Of a DNA stretch of 64,000 bases, positions 28,205-41,100 are shown one piece after another (the stretch's first letter is position 1; every line of letters starts with the position of its first letter). This stretch comes from Phocoena phocoena. Taxonomy: Eukaryota > Chordata > Mammalia > Artiodactyla > Phocoenidae. Where the stretch lies: positions 930,001-994,000 of the forward strand of contig NW_027077400.1 of the NCBI RefSeq assembly GCF_963924675.1, in the 5' to 3' direction. Below the pieces are notes generated by a model that saw only the letters and a program-made list of their open reading frames with translations, did not search any database and had not been told where the DNA came from. A program made the translations under genes and the position numbers.

Positions 28205-30821
28205 CTAACACGTACACTCACCCTAAACCGTTGTCGTACACTAACCTGTCCCCTAAACCGTCCCTGTCCCATAACCCTAACCCTAACCCTAACCCTAACC
28301 CTTACCCGAAGCCTTACCCTAACCCATCCCCTAATCCTAACCCGTATGTTAACACTAAACTGTAGCCTAACACGTACGCTCACCATAAACCGTTGTCGTA
28401 CCATAACCTATCCCCTAAACGGTCCCCGTCCCCTAACCCTAACCCTAACCCTAACCCTAACCCTGTCCCTTACACGAAGCCTTACCCTAACCCGTCCCCT
28501 AATCCTAACCCGTATGCTAACTCTAACCCGTACCCTAACACGTACGCTCACCCTAAACCGTTGTCGTATCCTAACCTGTCCCCTAAACCGTCCCCGTTCC
28601 CTAACCCTAACCCTAACCCTAACCTTAACCCTAACCCTTATCCGAAGCCTTACACTAAACCGTCCCCTAATCCTAACTCGTACGCTAACACTAACACGTA
28701 CGCTCACCCTAAATCGTTGTCGTACTCTAACCTGTCCCCTAAACCGTCCCCTAACCCTAACCCTAACCCTAATCCTTACCCGAAGCCTTACCCTAACCCG
28801 TCTCCTAATCCTAACCCTTACGATAACACTAACCCGTACCCTAACACGTACGCTTACCCTAAACCGTTGTCATACACTAACCAGTCCACTAAACCGTCTC
28901 CGTCACCTAACCCTAACCCTAACCCTAACCCTAACCCTAACCCGAACCCTTAACCGAAGCCTTACCCTAAACCGTCCCCTAATCCTAACCCTCATGCTAA
29001 CTCTAACCCGTACCCTAACTCGTACGCTCACCCTAAACCGTTGTCATACACTAACCTTTCCCCTAAACCTTCCCCGTTCCCTAAACCTAACCCTAACCCT
29101 AACCCTAACCCTAACACTTACCCGAAACCTTACACTAAACCGTCCCCTAATCCTAAACCGTACGCTAACACTAAACCGTACCCTAACATGTACGCTCAAC
29201 CTAAACCGTTGTCGTACCCTAACCCCTCCCCTAAACCGTCCCCGTCCCCTAACCCTAAACCTAACCCTAACCCTAACCCTTACCCGAAGCCTTACCCTAA
29301 CCCGTCCCCTAATCCTAACCCGTACGCTAACACTAAAGCGTACCCTAACACATACGCACACCCTAAACCGTTGTCGTACACTAACCTGTCCCCTAAACCG
29401 TCCCCGTCTCCTAACCCTAACCCTAACCCTAACCCTAACCCTAACCCTTACCCGAAGCCTTACCCTAACCCGTCCTCTAATCCTAACCCATACGCTAACA
29501 CTAACCCGTACCCTAACACGTACGCTCACCCTAAACCGTTGTCGTACCCTAACCTGTCCCCTAAACCGTCCCCGTCCCCTAACCCTAACCCTAACCCTAA
29601 CCCTAACACCCGAAGCCTTACACTAACCCGTCCCCAAATCCTAACCCGTACGCTAACACTAACCCGTACCCTAACACGTACGCTCACCCTAAACCGTTGT
29701 CGTACCCTAACCTGTCCCCTAAACCGTCAACGTCCCCGAACCCTAACCCTAACCCTAACCCGAACCCTTACCGGAAGCCTTACCCTAATCCGTCCCCTAA
29801 TCCTAACCCGTACGCTAACACTAACACGTACCCTAACATGTACGCTCACCCTAAAGCGTTGTCGTACCCTAACCTGTCCCCTAAACCGTCACCGTACCCT
29901 AACCCTAAACCTAAACCTAACCCTAAACCGAAACCTTACCCGAAGCCTTACCCTAACCCGTCCCCAATCCTAACCCGTACGCTAACACTAACCCGTACCC
30001 TAACACGTATGCTCACCCTAAACCGTTGTCGTACCCTAACCTGTCCCCTAAACCGTCGCCATCATCTAACCCTAACCCTAACCCTAACCCTAACCCTAAC
30101 CCTTACCCAAAGCCTTACTCTAACCCATCCCCTAATCCTAACCCGTACGCTAACAGTAACCCGTACCCTAACACGTACGCTCACCCTAAACCATTGTCAT
30201 ACCCTAACCAGTACCCTAAACCATCCCCGTCCCCTATCCCTATCCCTGACCCTAACCCTAACCCTTACCCGAAGCCTTATTCTAACCCGTCCCCTAATCC
30301 TAACCCGTCAGCTAACACTAACCCATACCCTAAAAGGTACGCTCACCCTAAACCGTTGTCGTACCCTAACCTCTCCCCTAAACCGTCCCCGTCCCCTAAC
30401 CCTAACCCTAACCCTAACCCTAACCCTTTCCCGAAGCCTTACACTAACACATCCCCTAATCCTAACCCGTACGCTAACACTAACCCGTAGCCTAACACGT
30501 ACGCTCATCATAAACCGTTGTCGTACCATAACCTGTCCCCTAAACGGTCCCCGTCCCCTAACCCTAACCCTAACCATAACCCTAAACCTAACCCTTACCC
30601 GAGGCCTTATCCTAACCCGTCCCCTAATCCTAACCTGTACGCTAACACTAACCCGTACCCTAACACGTACGCTCACCCTAAATCGTTGTCGTACACTAAC
30701 CTGTCCCCTAAACCATCCCCGTCCCCGTCCCCTAACCCTAACCCTAACCCTAACCCTTACCCGAAGCCTTACCCTAACCCGTCCCCTAATCCTAACCCGT
30801 TGGCTAACACTAACCCGTACA
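28205..30821. repeat. Tandem higher-order unit F, copy 1 (2617 bp)
   Basis: Matched by 30822-33438 at a constant offset of 2617 with about half a dozen single-base differences spotted, about 99.7-99.8 percent identity. The unit length is not a multiple of six, because it contains shared phase breaks: a four-base loss at about 29608 (CTAACACCCGAAGCC) and a one-base loss at about 29966 (GTCCCCAATCC). It includes the shortest monomer I measured, 150 bp, at 28717-28866. Confidence 0.88.
28717..28866. repeat. Short 150-bp monomer
   Basis: Anchor-to-anchor distance is 150 bp. One CGTCCC-type hexamer is missing on the left and the canonical core is reduced. The preceding monomer (28561-28716, 156 bp) lacks a 12-bp CCCGTA plus CCCTAA pair in its right part. 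Both are copied at 31178-31483. Confidence 0.85.
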
Positions 30822-33438
30822 CTAACACGTACACTCACCCTAAACCGTTGTCGTACACTAACCTGTCCCCTAAACCGTCCCTGTCCCATAACCCTAACCC
30901 TAACCCTAACCCTAACCCTTACCCGAAGCCTTACCCTAACCCATCCCCTAATCCTAACCCGTATGTTAACACTAAACTGTAGCCTAACACGTACGCTCAC
31001 CATAAACCGTTGTCGTACCATAACCTATCCCCTAAACGGTCCCCGTCCCCTAACCCTAACCCTAACCCTAACCCTAACCCTGTCCCTTACACGAAGCCTT
31101 ACCCTAACCCGTCCCCTAATCCTAACCCGTATGCTAACTCTAACCCGTACCCTAACACGTACGCTCACCCTAAACCGTTGTCGTATCCTAACCTGTCCCC
31201 TAAACCGTCCCCGTTCCCTAACCCTAACCCTAACCCTAACCTTAACCCTAACCCTTATCCGAAGCCTTACACTAAACCGTCCCCTAATCCTAACTCGTAC
31301 GCTAACACTAACACGTACGCTCACCCTAAATCGTTGTCGTACTCTAACCTGTCCCCTAAACCGTCCCCTAACCCTAACCCTAACCCTAATCCTTACCCGA
31401 AGCCTTACCCTAACCCGTCTCCTAATCCTAACCCTTACGATAACACTAACCCGTACCCTAACACGTACGCTTACCCTAAACCGTTGTCATACACTAACCA
31501 GTCCACTAAACCGTCTCCGTCACCTAACCCTAACCCTAACCCTAACCCTAACCCTAACCCGAACCCTTAACCGAAGCCTTACCCTAAACCGTCCCCTAAT
31601 CCTAACCCTCATGCTAACTCTAACCCGTACCCTAACTCGTACGCTCACCCTAAACCGTTGTCATACACTAACCTTTCCCCTAAACCTTCCCCGTTCCCTA
31701 AACCTAACCCTAACCCTAACCCTAACCCTAACACTTACCCGAAACCTTACACTAAACCGTCCCCTAATCCTAAACCGTACGCTAACACTAAACCGTACCC
31801 TAACATGTACGCTCAACCTAAACCGTTGTCGTACCCTAACCCCTCCCCTAAACCGTCCCCGTCCCCTAACCCTAAACCTAACCCTAACCCTAACCCTTAC
31901 CCGAAGCCTTACCCTAACCCGTCCCCTAATCCTAACCCGTACGCTAACACTAAAGCGTACCCTAACACATACGCACACCCTAAACCGTTGTCGTACACTA
32001 ACCTGTCCCCTAAACCGTCCCCGTAACCTAACCCTAACCCTAACCCTAACCCTAACCCTAACCCTTACCCGAAGCCTTACCCTAACCCGTCCTCTAATCC
32101 TAACCCATACGCTAACACTAACCCGTACCCTAACACGTACGCTCACCATAAACCGTTGTCGTACCCTAACCTGTCCCCTAAACCGTCCCCGTCCCCTAAC
32201 CCTAACCCTAACCCTAACCCTAACACCCGAAGCCTTACACTAACCCGTCCCCAAATCCTAACCCGTACGCTAACACTAACCCGTACCCTAACACGTACGC
32301 TCACCCTAAACCGTTGTCGTACCCTAACCTGTCCCCTAAACCGTCAACGTCCCCGAACCCTAACCCTAACCCTAACCCGAACCCTTACCGGAAGCCTTAC
32401 CCTAATCCGTCCCCTAATCCTAACCCGTACGCTAACACTAACACGTACCCTAACATGTACGCTCACCCTAAAGCGTTGTCGTACCCTAACCTGTCCCCTA
32501 AACCGTCACCGTACCCTAACCCTAAACCTAAACCTAACCCTAAACCGAAACCTTACCCGAAGCCTTACCCTAACCCGTCCCCAATCCTAACCCGTACGCT
32601 AACACTAACCCGTACCCTAACACGTATGCTCACCCTAAACCGTTGTCGTACCCTAACCTGTCCCCTAAACCGTCGCCATCATCTAACCCTAACCCTAACC
32701 CTAACCCTAACCCTAACCCTTACCCAAAGCCTTACTCTAACCCATCCCCTAATCCTAACCCGTACGCTAACAGTAACCCGTACCCTAACACGTACGCTCA
32801 CCCTAAACCATTGTCATACCCTAACCAGTACCCTAAACCATCCCCGTCCCCTATCCCTATCCCTGACCCTAACCCTAACCCTTACCCGAAGCCTTATCCT
32901 AACCCGTCCCCTAATCCTAACCCGTCAGCTAACACTAACCCATACCCTAAAAGGTACGCTCACCCTAAACCGTTGTCGTACCCTAACCTGTCCCCTAAAC
33001 CGTCCCCGTCCCCTAACCCTAACCCTAACCCTAACCCTAACCCTTTCCCGAAGCCTTACACTAACCCATCCCCTAATCCTAACCCGTACGCTAACACTAA
33101 CCCGTAGCCTAACACGTACGCTCATCATAAACCGTTGTCGTACCATAACCTGTCCCCTAAACGGTCCCCGTCCCCTAACCCTAACCCTAACCATAACCCT
33201 AAACCTAACCCTTACCCGAGGCCTTATCCTAACCCGTCCCCTAATCCTAACCTGTACGCTAACACTAACCCGTACCCTAACACGTACGCTCACCCTAAAT
33301 CGTTGTCGTACACTAACCTGTCCCCTAAACCATCCCCGTCCCCGTCCCCTAACCCTAACCCTAACCCTAACCCTTACCCGAAGCCTTACCCTAACCCGTC
33401 CCCTAATCCTAACCCGTTGGCTAACACTAACCCGTACA
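30822..33438. repeat. Tandem higher-order unit F, copy 2 (2617 bp)
   Basis: Near-identical to the preceding unit. Differences seen include CCGTAACC for CCGTCTCC near 32022, CACCATAAACC for CACCCTAAACC near 32147, TATCC for TATTC near 32898, CTGTCC for CTCTCC near 32990, and ACCCATCC for ACACATCC near 33067. Its final part (from about 32778) is the start of the segment copied at 61890-64000. Confidence 0.88.
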
Positions 33439-33990
33439 CTAACACGTATGCTCACCTTAAATCGTTGTCGTACCCTAACCTGTCCCCTAAACCGTCCCCG
33501 TCTCCTAACCCTAACCCTAACCCTAACCCTTACCCGAAGCCTTACACTAACCCGTCCCCTAATCCTAAACCGTACGCTAACACTAAACCGTACCCTAACA
33601 CGTACGCTTACCCTAAACCGTTGTCGTACACTAACCTGTCCCCTAAACCGTCCCCGTCCCCTAACCCTAACCCTAACCCTAATCCTAACACTTACCCGAA
33701 GCCTTACCGTAACCCGTCCCCTAATCCTAACCTGTACGCTAACACTAAAGTGTACCCTAACACATACGCACACCCTAAACCGTTGTCGTACACTAACCTG
33801 TCCCCTAAACCGTCCCCGTCTCCTAACCCTAACCCTAACCCTAAACCTAACCCTATCCCTTACCTGAAGCCTTACCCTAACCCGTCCTCTAATCCTAACC
33901 CATACGCTAACACTAACCGGTACCCTTACACGTACGCTCACCCTAAAACGTTGTCGTACCCTAACCTGTCCCCTAAAACGTCCCCGTCCC
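33439..33990. repeat. Linker monomers between F and the 1500-bp array
   Basis: Three to four monomers that resemble 26.4-26.97 kb of unit E, including the AAAGTGTACCC variant near 33747 (compare near 26713). They continue without a break into the 1500-bp array. The same order recurs at 62.55-63.1 kb. Confidence 0.7.
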
Positions 33991-36900
33991 CTAACCCTAA
34001 CCCTAACCCTAACCCTTACCCGAAGCCTTACACTAACCCATCCCCTAATCCTAACCCGTACGCTAACACTAACCCGTACCCTAACACGTACGCTCACCCT
34101 AAACCGTTGTCGTACACTAACCTGTCCCCTAAACCGTCCCCGTCCCCTAACCCTAACCCTAACCCTAACCCAAACCCTAACCCTTACCCGAAGCCTTACC
34201 CTAACCCTTCCCCTAATCCTAACCCATACGATAACACTAACCTGTACCCTAACACGTACGCTCACCCTAAACCGTTGTCATACACTAACCTGTCCCCTAA
34301 ACCGTCCCCTTCCCCGTCCCCTAACCCTAACCCTAACCGTAACCCTAACCCTTACCCGAAGGCTTACCCTAACCCGTCCCCTAATCCTAAACCATACACT
34401 AACACTAACCCGTACCCTAACACGTACACTCACCCTAAATCGTTGTCGTACCCTAACCTGTCCCGTAAACCGTCCCTGTCCCCTAACCCTAACCCTAACC
34501 CTAACCCTAACCCTTACCCGAAGCCTTACCCTAACCCATCCCCTAATCCTAACCCGTATGATAACACTAACCCGTAGCCTAACACTTACGCTCACCATAA
34601 ACCGTTGTCGTATCATAACCTGTCCCCTAAACGGTCCCCGTCCCCTAACCCTAACCCTAACCCTAACCCTAACCCTGTCCCTTACCCGAAGCCTTACCCT
34701 AACCCGTCCCCTAATCCTAACCCGTACGCTAACACTAAACCGTACCCTAACACATACGCACACCCTAAACCGTAGTCGTACACTGACCTGTCCCCTAAAC
34801 CGTCCCCGTCTCCTAACCCTAACCCTAACCCTAACCCTAACCCTAACCCTTACCCGAAGCCTTACCCTAACACGTCCTCTAATCCTAACCCGTATGCTAA
34901 CACTAACCCGTACCCTAACACGTACGCTCACCCTAAACCGTTGTCGTACTCTAACCTGTACCCTAAAACGTCCCCGTCCCCTAACCCTAACCCTAACCCT
35001 AACCCTAACCCTGACCCGAAGCCTTACCCTAACCTGTCCCCTAATCCTAACCCGTACGCTAACACTAACCCGTACCCTAACAGGTACGCTCACCCTAAAG
35101 CGTTGTCATACCCTAACCTGTCCCCTAAACCTTCACCGTCCCCTCACCCTAACCCTAACCCTAACCCTAACCCTAACCCGAACCCTTACCCGAAGCCTTA
35201 CCCTAAACCGTCCCCTAATCCTAACCCGTACGATAACACTAACCCTTACCCTAACACGTGCGCTGACCCTAAAACTTTGTCGTACCCTAACCTGTCCACT
35301 AAACCGTCCCCGTCCGCTAACCCTAACAATAACCCTAACCCTAACACTTACCCGAAGCCTTACCCTAACCCGTCCCCTAATCCTAACCCGTACGCTAACA
35401 CTAAACCGTACCCTAACACGTACGCTCACCATAAACCATTGTCGTACCCTAACCTGTCCCTTAAACCGTCCCCGTCCCCTATCCCTAACCCTAACCCTAA
35501 CCCTAACCCTAACCCTTACCCGAAGCCTTACACTAACCCATCCCCTAATCCTAACCCGTACGCTAACACTAACCCGTACCCTAACACGTACGCTCACCCT
35601 AAACCGTTGTCGTACACTAACCTGTCCCCTAAACCGTCCCCGTCCCCTAACCCTAACCCTAACCCTAACCCAAACCCTAACCCTTACCCGAAGCCTTACC
35701 CTAACCCTTCCCCTAATCCTAACCCATACGATAACACTAACCTGTACCCTAACACGTACGCTCACCCTAAACCGTTGTCATACACTAACCTGTCCCCTAA
35801 ACCGTCCCCTTCCCCGTCCCCTAACCCTAACCCTAACCGTAACCCTAACCCTTACCCGAAGGCTTACCCTAACCCGTCCCCTAATCCTAAACCATACACT
35901 AACACTAACCCGTACCCTAACACGTACACTCACCCTAAATCGTTGTCGTACCCTAACCTGTCCCGTAAACCGTCCCTGTCCCCTAACCCTAACCCTAACC
36001 CTAACCCTAACCCTTACCCGAAGCCTTACCCTAACCCATCCCCTAATCCTAACCCGTATGATAACACTAACCCGTAGCCTAACACTTACGCTCACCATAA
36101 ACCGTTGTCGTATCATAACCTGTCCCCTAAACGGTCCCCGTCCCCTAACCCTAACCCTAACCCTAACCCTAACCCTGTCCCTTACCCGAAGCCTTACCCT
36201 AACCCGTCCCCTAATCCTAACCCGTACGCTAACACTAAACCGTACCCTAACACATACGCACACCCTAAACCGTAGTCGTACACTGACCTGTCCCCTAAAC
36301 CGTCCCCGTCTCCTAACCCTAACCCTAACCCTAACCCTAACCCTAACCCTTACCCGAAGCCTTACCCTAACACGTCCTCTAATCCTAACCCGTATGCTAA
36401 CACTAACCCGTACCCTAACACGTACGCTCACCCTAAACCGTTGTCGTACTCTAACCTGTACCCTAAAACGTCCCCGTCCCCTAACCCTAACCCTAACCCT
36501 AACCCTAACCCTGACCCGAAGCCTTACCCTAACCTGTCCCCTAATCCTAACCCGTACGCTAACACTAACCCGTACCCTAACAGGTACGCTCACCCTAAAG
36601 CGTTGTCATACCCTAACCTGTCCCCTAAACCTTCACCGTCCCCTCACCCTAACCCTAACCCTAACCCTAACCCTAACCCGAACCCTTACCCGAAGCCTTA
36701 CCCTAAACCGTCCCCTAATCCTAACCCGTACGATAACACTAACCCTTACCCTAACACGTGCGCTGACCCTAAAACTTTGTCGTACCCTAACCTGTCCACT
36801 AAACCGTCCCCGTCCGCTAACCCTAACAATAACCCTAACCCTAACACTTACCCGAAGCCTTACCCTAACCCGTCCCCTAATCCTAACCCGTACGCTAACA

Positions 36901-39900
36901 CTAAACCGTACCCTAACACGTACGCTCACCATAAACCATTGTCGTACCCTAACCTGTCCCTTAAACCGTCCCCGTCCCCTAACCCTAACCCTAACCCTAA
37001 CCCTAACCCTAACCCTTACCCGAAGCCTTACACTAACCCATCCCCTAATCCTAACCCGTACGCTAACACTAACCCGTACCCTAACACGTACGCTCACCCT
37101 AAACCGTTGTCGTACACTAACCTGTCCCCTAAACCGTCCCCGTCCCCTAACCCTAACCCTAACCCTAACCCAAACCCTAACCCTTACCCGAAGCCTTACC
37201 CTAACCCTTCCCCTAATCCTAACCCATACGATAACACTAACCTGTACCCTAACACGTACGCTCACCCTAAACCGTTGTCATACACTAACCTGTCCCCTAA
37301 ACCGTCCCCTTCCCCGTCCCCTAACCCTAACCCTAACCGTAACCCTAACCCTTACCCGAAGCCTTACCCTAACCCGTCCCCTAATCCTAAACCATACACT
37401 AACACTAACCCGTACCCTAACACGTACACTCACCCTAAATCGTTGTCGTACCCTAACCTGTCCCGTAAACCGTCCCTGTCCCCTAACCCTAACCCTAACC
37501 CTAACCCTAACCCTTACCCGAAGCCTTACCCTAACCCATCCCCTAATCCTAACCCGTATGATAACACTAACCCGTAGCCTAACATTTACGCTCACCATAA
37601 ACCGTTGTCGTATCATAACCTGTCCCCTAAACGGTCCCCGTCCCCTAACCCTAACCCTAACCCTAACCCTAACCCTGTCCCTTACCCGAAGCCTTACCCT
37701 AACCCGTCCCCTAATCCTAACCCGTACGCTAACACTAAACCGTACCCTAACACATACGCACACCCTAAACCGTAGTCGTACACTGACCTGTCCCCTAAAC
37801 CGTCCCCGTCTCCTAACCCTAACCCTAACCCTAACCCTAACCCTAACCCTTACCCGAAGCCTTACCCTAACACGTCCTCTAATCCTAACCCGTATGCTAA
37901 CACTAACCCGTACCCTAACACGTACGCTCACCCTAAACCGTTGTCGTACTCTAACCTGTACCCTAAAACGTCCCCGTCCCCTAACCCTAACCCTAACCCT
38001 AACCCTAACCCTGACCCGAAGCCTTACCCTAACCTGTCCCCTAATCCTAACCCGTACGCTAACACTAACCCGTACCCTAACAGGTACGCTCACCCTAAAG
38101 CGTTGTCATACCCTAACCTGTCCCCTAAACCTTCACCGTCCCCTCACCCTAACCCTAACCCTAACCCTAACCCTAACCCGAACCCTTACCCGAAGCCTTA
38201 CCCTAAACCGTCCCCTAATCCTAACCCGTACGATAACACTAACCCTTACCCTAACACGTGCGCTGACCCTAAAACTTTGTCGTACCCTAACCTGTCCACT
38301 AAACCGTCCCCGTCCGCTAACCCTAACAATAACCCTAACCCTAACCATAACACTTACCTGAAGCCTTACACTAACCCGTCCCGTAATCCTAAAACTTACG
38401 CTAACACTAAACCGTACCCTAACACGTACGCTCACCCTAAACCGTTGTCGCACACTAACCTGTCCCCTAAACCGTCCCCGTCCCCTAACCCTAACCCTAA
38501 CCTGACCCTAACCCTTACCCGAAGCCTTACCCTAACCCATCCCCTAATCCTATCCCGTACGCTACCACTAAACCGTACCCTAACACGTACGCTCACCATA
38601 AACCATTGTCGTACCCTAACCTGTCCCTTAAACCGTCCCCGTCCCCTAACCCTAACCCTAACCCTAACCCTAACCCTAACCCTTACCCGAAGCCTTACAC
38701 TAACCCATCCCCTAATCCTAACCCGTACGCTAACACTAACCCGTACCCTAACACGTACGCTCACCCTAAACCGTTGTCGTACACTAACCTGTCCCCTAAA
38801 CCGTCCCCGTCCCCTAACCCTAACCCTAACCCTAACCCAAACCCTAACCCTTACCCGAAGCCTTACCCTAACCCTTCCCCTAATCCTAACCCATACGATA
38901 ACACTAACCTGTACCCTAACACGTACGCTCACCCTAAACCGTTGTCATACACTAACCTGTCCCCTAAACCGTCCCCTTCCCCGTCCCCTAACCCTAACCC
39001 TAACCGTAACCCTAACCCTTACCCGAAGCCTTACCCTAACCCGTCCCCTAATCCTAAACCATACACTAACACTAACCCGTACCCTAACACGTACACTCAC
39101 CCTAAATCGTTGTCGTACCCTAACCTGTCCCGTAAACCGTCCCTGTCCCCTAACCCTAACCCTAACCCTAACCCTAACCCTTACCCGAAGCCTTACCCTA
39201 ACCCATCCCCTAATCCTAACCCGTATGATAACACTAACCCGTAGCCTAACACTTACGCTCACCATAAACCGTTGTCGTATCATAACCTGTCCCCTAAACG
39301 GTCCCCGTCCCCTAACCCTAACCCTAATCCTAACCCTAACCCTGTCCCTTACCCGAAGCCTTACTCTAACCCGTCCCCTAATCCTAACCCGTACGCTAAC
39401 ACTAAACCGTACCCTAACACATACGCACACCCTAAACCGTAGTCGTACACTAACCTGTCCCCTAAACCGTCCCCGTCTCCTAACCCTAACCCTAACCCTA
39501 ACCCTAACCCTAACCCTTACCCGAAGCCTTACCCTAACACGTCCTCTAATCCTAACCCGTATGCTAACACTAACCCGTACCCTAACACGTACGCTCACCC
39601 TAAACCGTTGTCGTACTCTAACCTGTACCCTAAAACGTCCCCGTCCCCTAACCCTAACCCTAACCCTAACCCCAACCCTGACCCGAAGCCTTACCCTAAC
39701 CTGTCCCCTAATCCTAACCCGTACGCTAACACTAACCCGTACCCTAACAGGTACGCTCACCCTAAAGCGTTGTCATACCCTAACCTGTCCCCTAAACCTT
39801 CACCGTCCCCTCACCCTAACCCTAACCCTAACCCTAACCCTAACCCGAACCCTTACCCGAAGCCTTACCCTAAACCGTCCCCTAATCCTAACCCGTACGA

Positions 39901-40156
39901 TAACACTAACCCTTACCCTAACACGTGCGCTGACCCTAAAACTTTGCGTACCCTAACCTGTCCACTAAACCGTCCCCGTCCGCTAACCCTAACAATAACC
40001 CTAACCCTAACACTTACCCGAAGCCTTACCCTAACCCGTCCCCTAATCCTAACCCGTACGCTAACACTAAACCGTACCCTAACACGTACGCTCACCATAA
40101 ACCATTGTCGTGCCCTAACCTGTCCCTTAAACCGTCCCCGTCCCCTAACCCTAACC
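33991..40156. repeat. 1500-bp higher-order repeat array G, four copies
   Basis: Four head-to-tail units: about 33991-35490, 35491-36990, 36991-38657 and 38658-40156. Units 1 and 2 differ at one base that I can see (CTATCC at 35480-35485 against CTAACC). Unit 3 adds GGCTTACC to GCCTTACC at 37361 and AACACTT to AACATTT near 37585, and carries a replaced stretch of +167 bp. Unit 4 has about half a dozen substitutions and a one-base deletion at about 39944. Each unit has about nine monomers. Low divergence among inner copies with a more diverged edge copy is what recent unequal crossover or amplification gives; collapsed or expanded assembly of a longer array is the main alternative. Confidence 0.9.
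38344..38590. repeat. Replacement patch inside unit 3 of the 1500-bp array
   Basis: Here unit 3 departs from units 1 and 2 and instead matches 1257-1500 (and 41162-41405). It has the CCATAACACTTACCTGAAG start, CCCGTAATCC, AAAACTTACGC, TTGTCGCACAC and the TGACC phase break. Unit-3 sequence resumes at about 38590 with ACCATAAACCATTGTC. The net effect is +167 bp. The donor type belongs to block A, which otherwise begins only at 41.1 kb. Confidence 0.85.
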
Positions 40157-41100
40157 CTAACCCTAAACCTAACCCTAACCCTTACCCGAAGCCTTACACT
40201 AACCCGTCCCCTAATCCTAACCCGTATGCTAACTCTAACCCGTACCCTAACACGTACGCTCACCCTAAACCGTTGTCGTATCCTAACCTGTCCCCTAAAC
40301 CGTCCCCGTTCCCTAACCCTAAACCCTAACCCTAACCTTAACCCTAACCCTTATCCGAAGCCTTACACTAAACCGTCCCCTAATTCTAACTCGTACGCTA
40401 ACACTAACACGTACCCTAACACGTACCCTCACCCTAAACCGTTGTCGTACCCTAACCTGTCCCCTAAACCGTCGCCATCATCTAACCCTAACCCTAACCC
40501 TAACCCTAACCCTTACCCAAAGCCTTACTCTAACCCATCCCCTAATCCTAAACCGTACGCTAACCCTAACCCGTACCCTAACACGTACGCTCACCCTAAA
40601 CCATTGTCATACCCTAACCAGTACACTAAACCATCCCCGTCCCCTATCCCTAACCCTAACCCTAACCCTAACCCTTACCCGAAGCCTTACCCTAACCCGT
40701 CCCCTAATCCTAACCCGTCAGCTAACACTAACCCATACCCTAAAAGGTACGCTCACCCTAAACCGTTGTCGTACCCTAACCTGTCCCCTAAACCGTCCCC
40801 GTCCACTAACCCTAACCCTAACCCTAACCCTAACCCTTTCCCGAAGCCTTACCCTAACCCATCCCCTAATCCTAACCCGTACGCTAACACTAACCCGTAG
40901 CCTAACACATACGATCATCAGAAACCGTTGTCGTACCATAACCTGTCCCCTAAACGGTCCCCGTCCCCTAACCCTAACCCTAACCCTAACCCTAACCCTA
41001 ACCCTTACCCGAGGCCTTACACTAACCCGTCCCCTAATCCTAACCCGTACGCTAACCCTAAACCGTACCCTAACACATATGCACACCCTAAACCGTTGTC
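40157..41100. repeat. Linker monomers between array G and block A copy 2
   Basis: Five to six monomers that resemble parts of unit F, for example TTGTCATACCCTAACCAGTA near 40606 (compare 32811) and CCTAAAAGGTACGC near 40740 (compare 32946). One private one-base insertion near 40322 (CTAAACCCTAACC) breaks hexamer phase. No other feature is seen. Confidence 0.7.
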
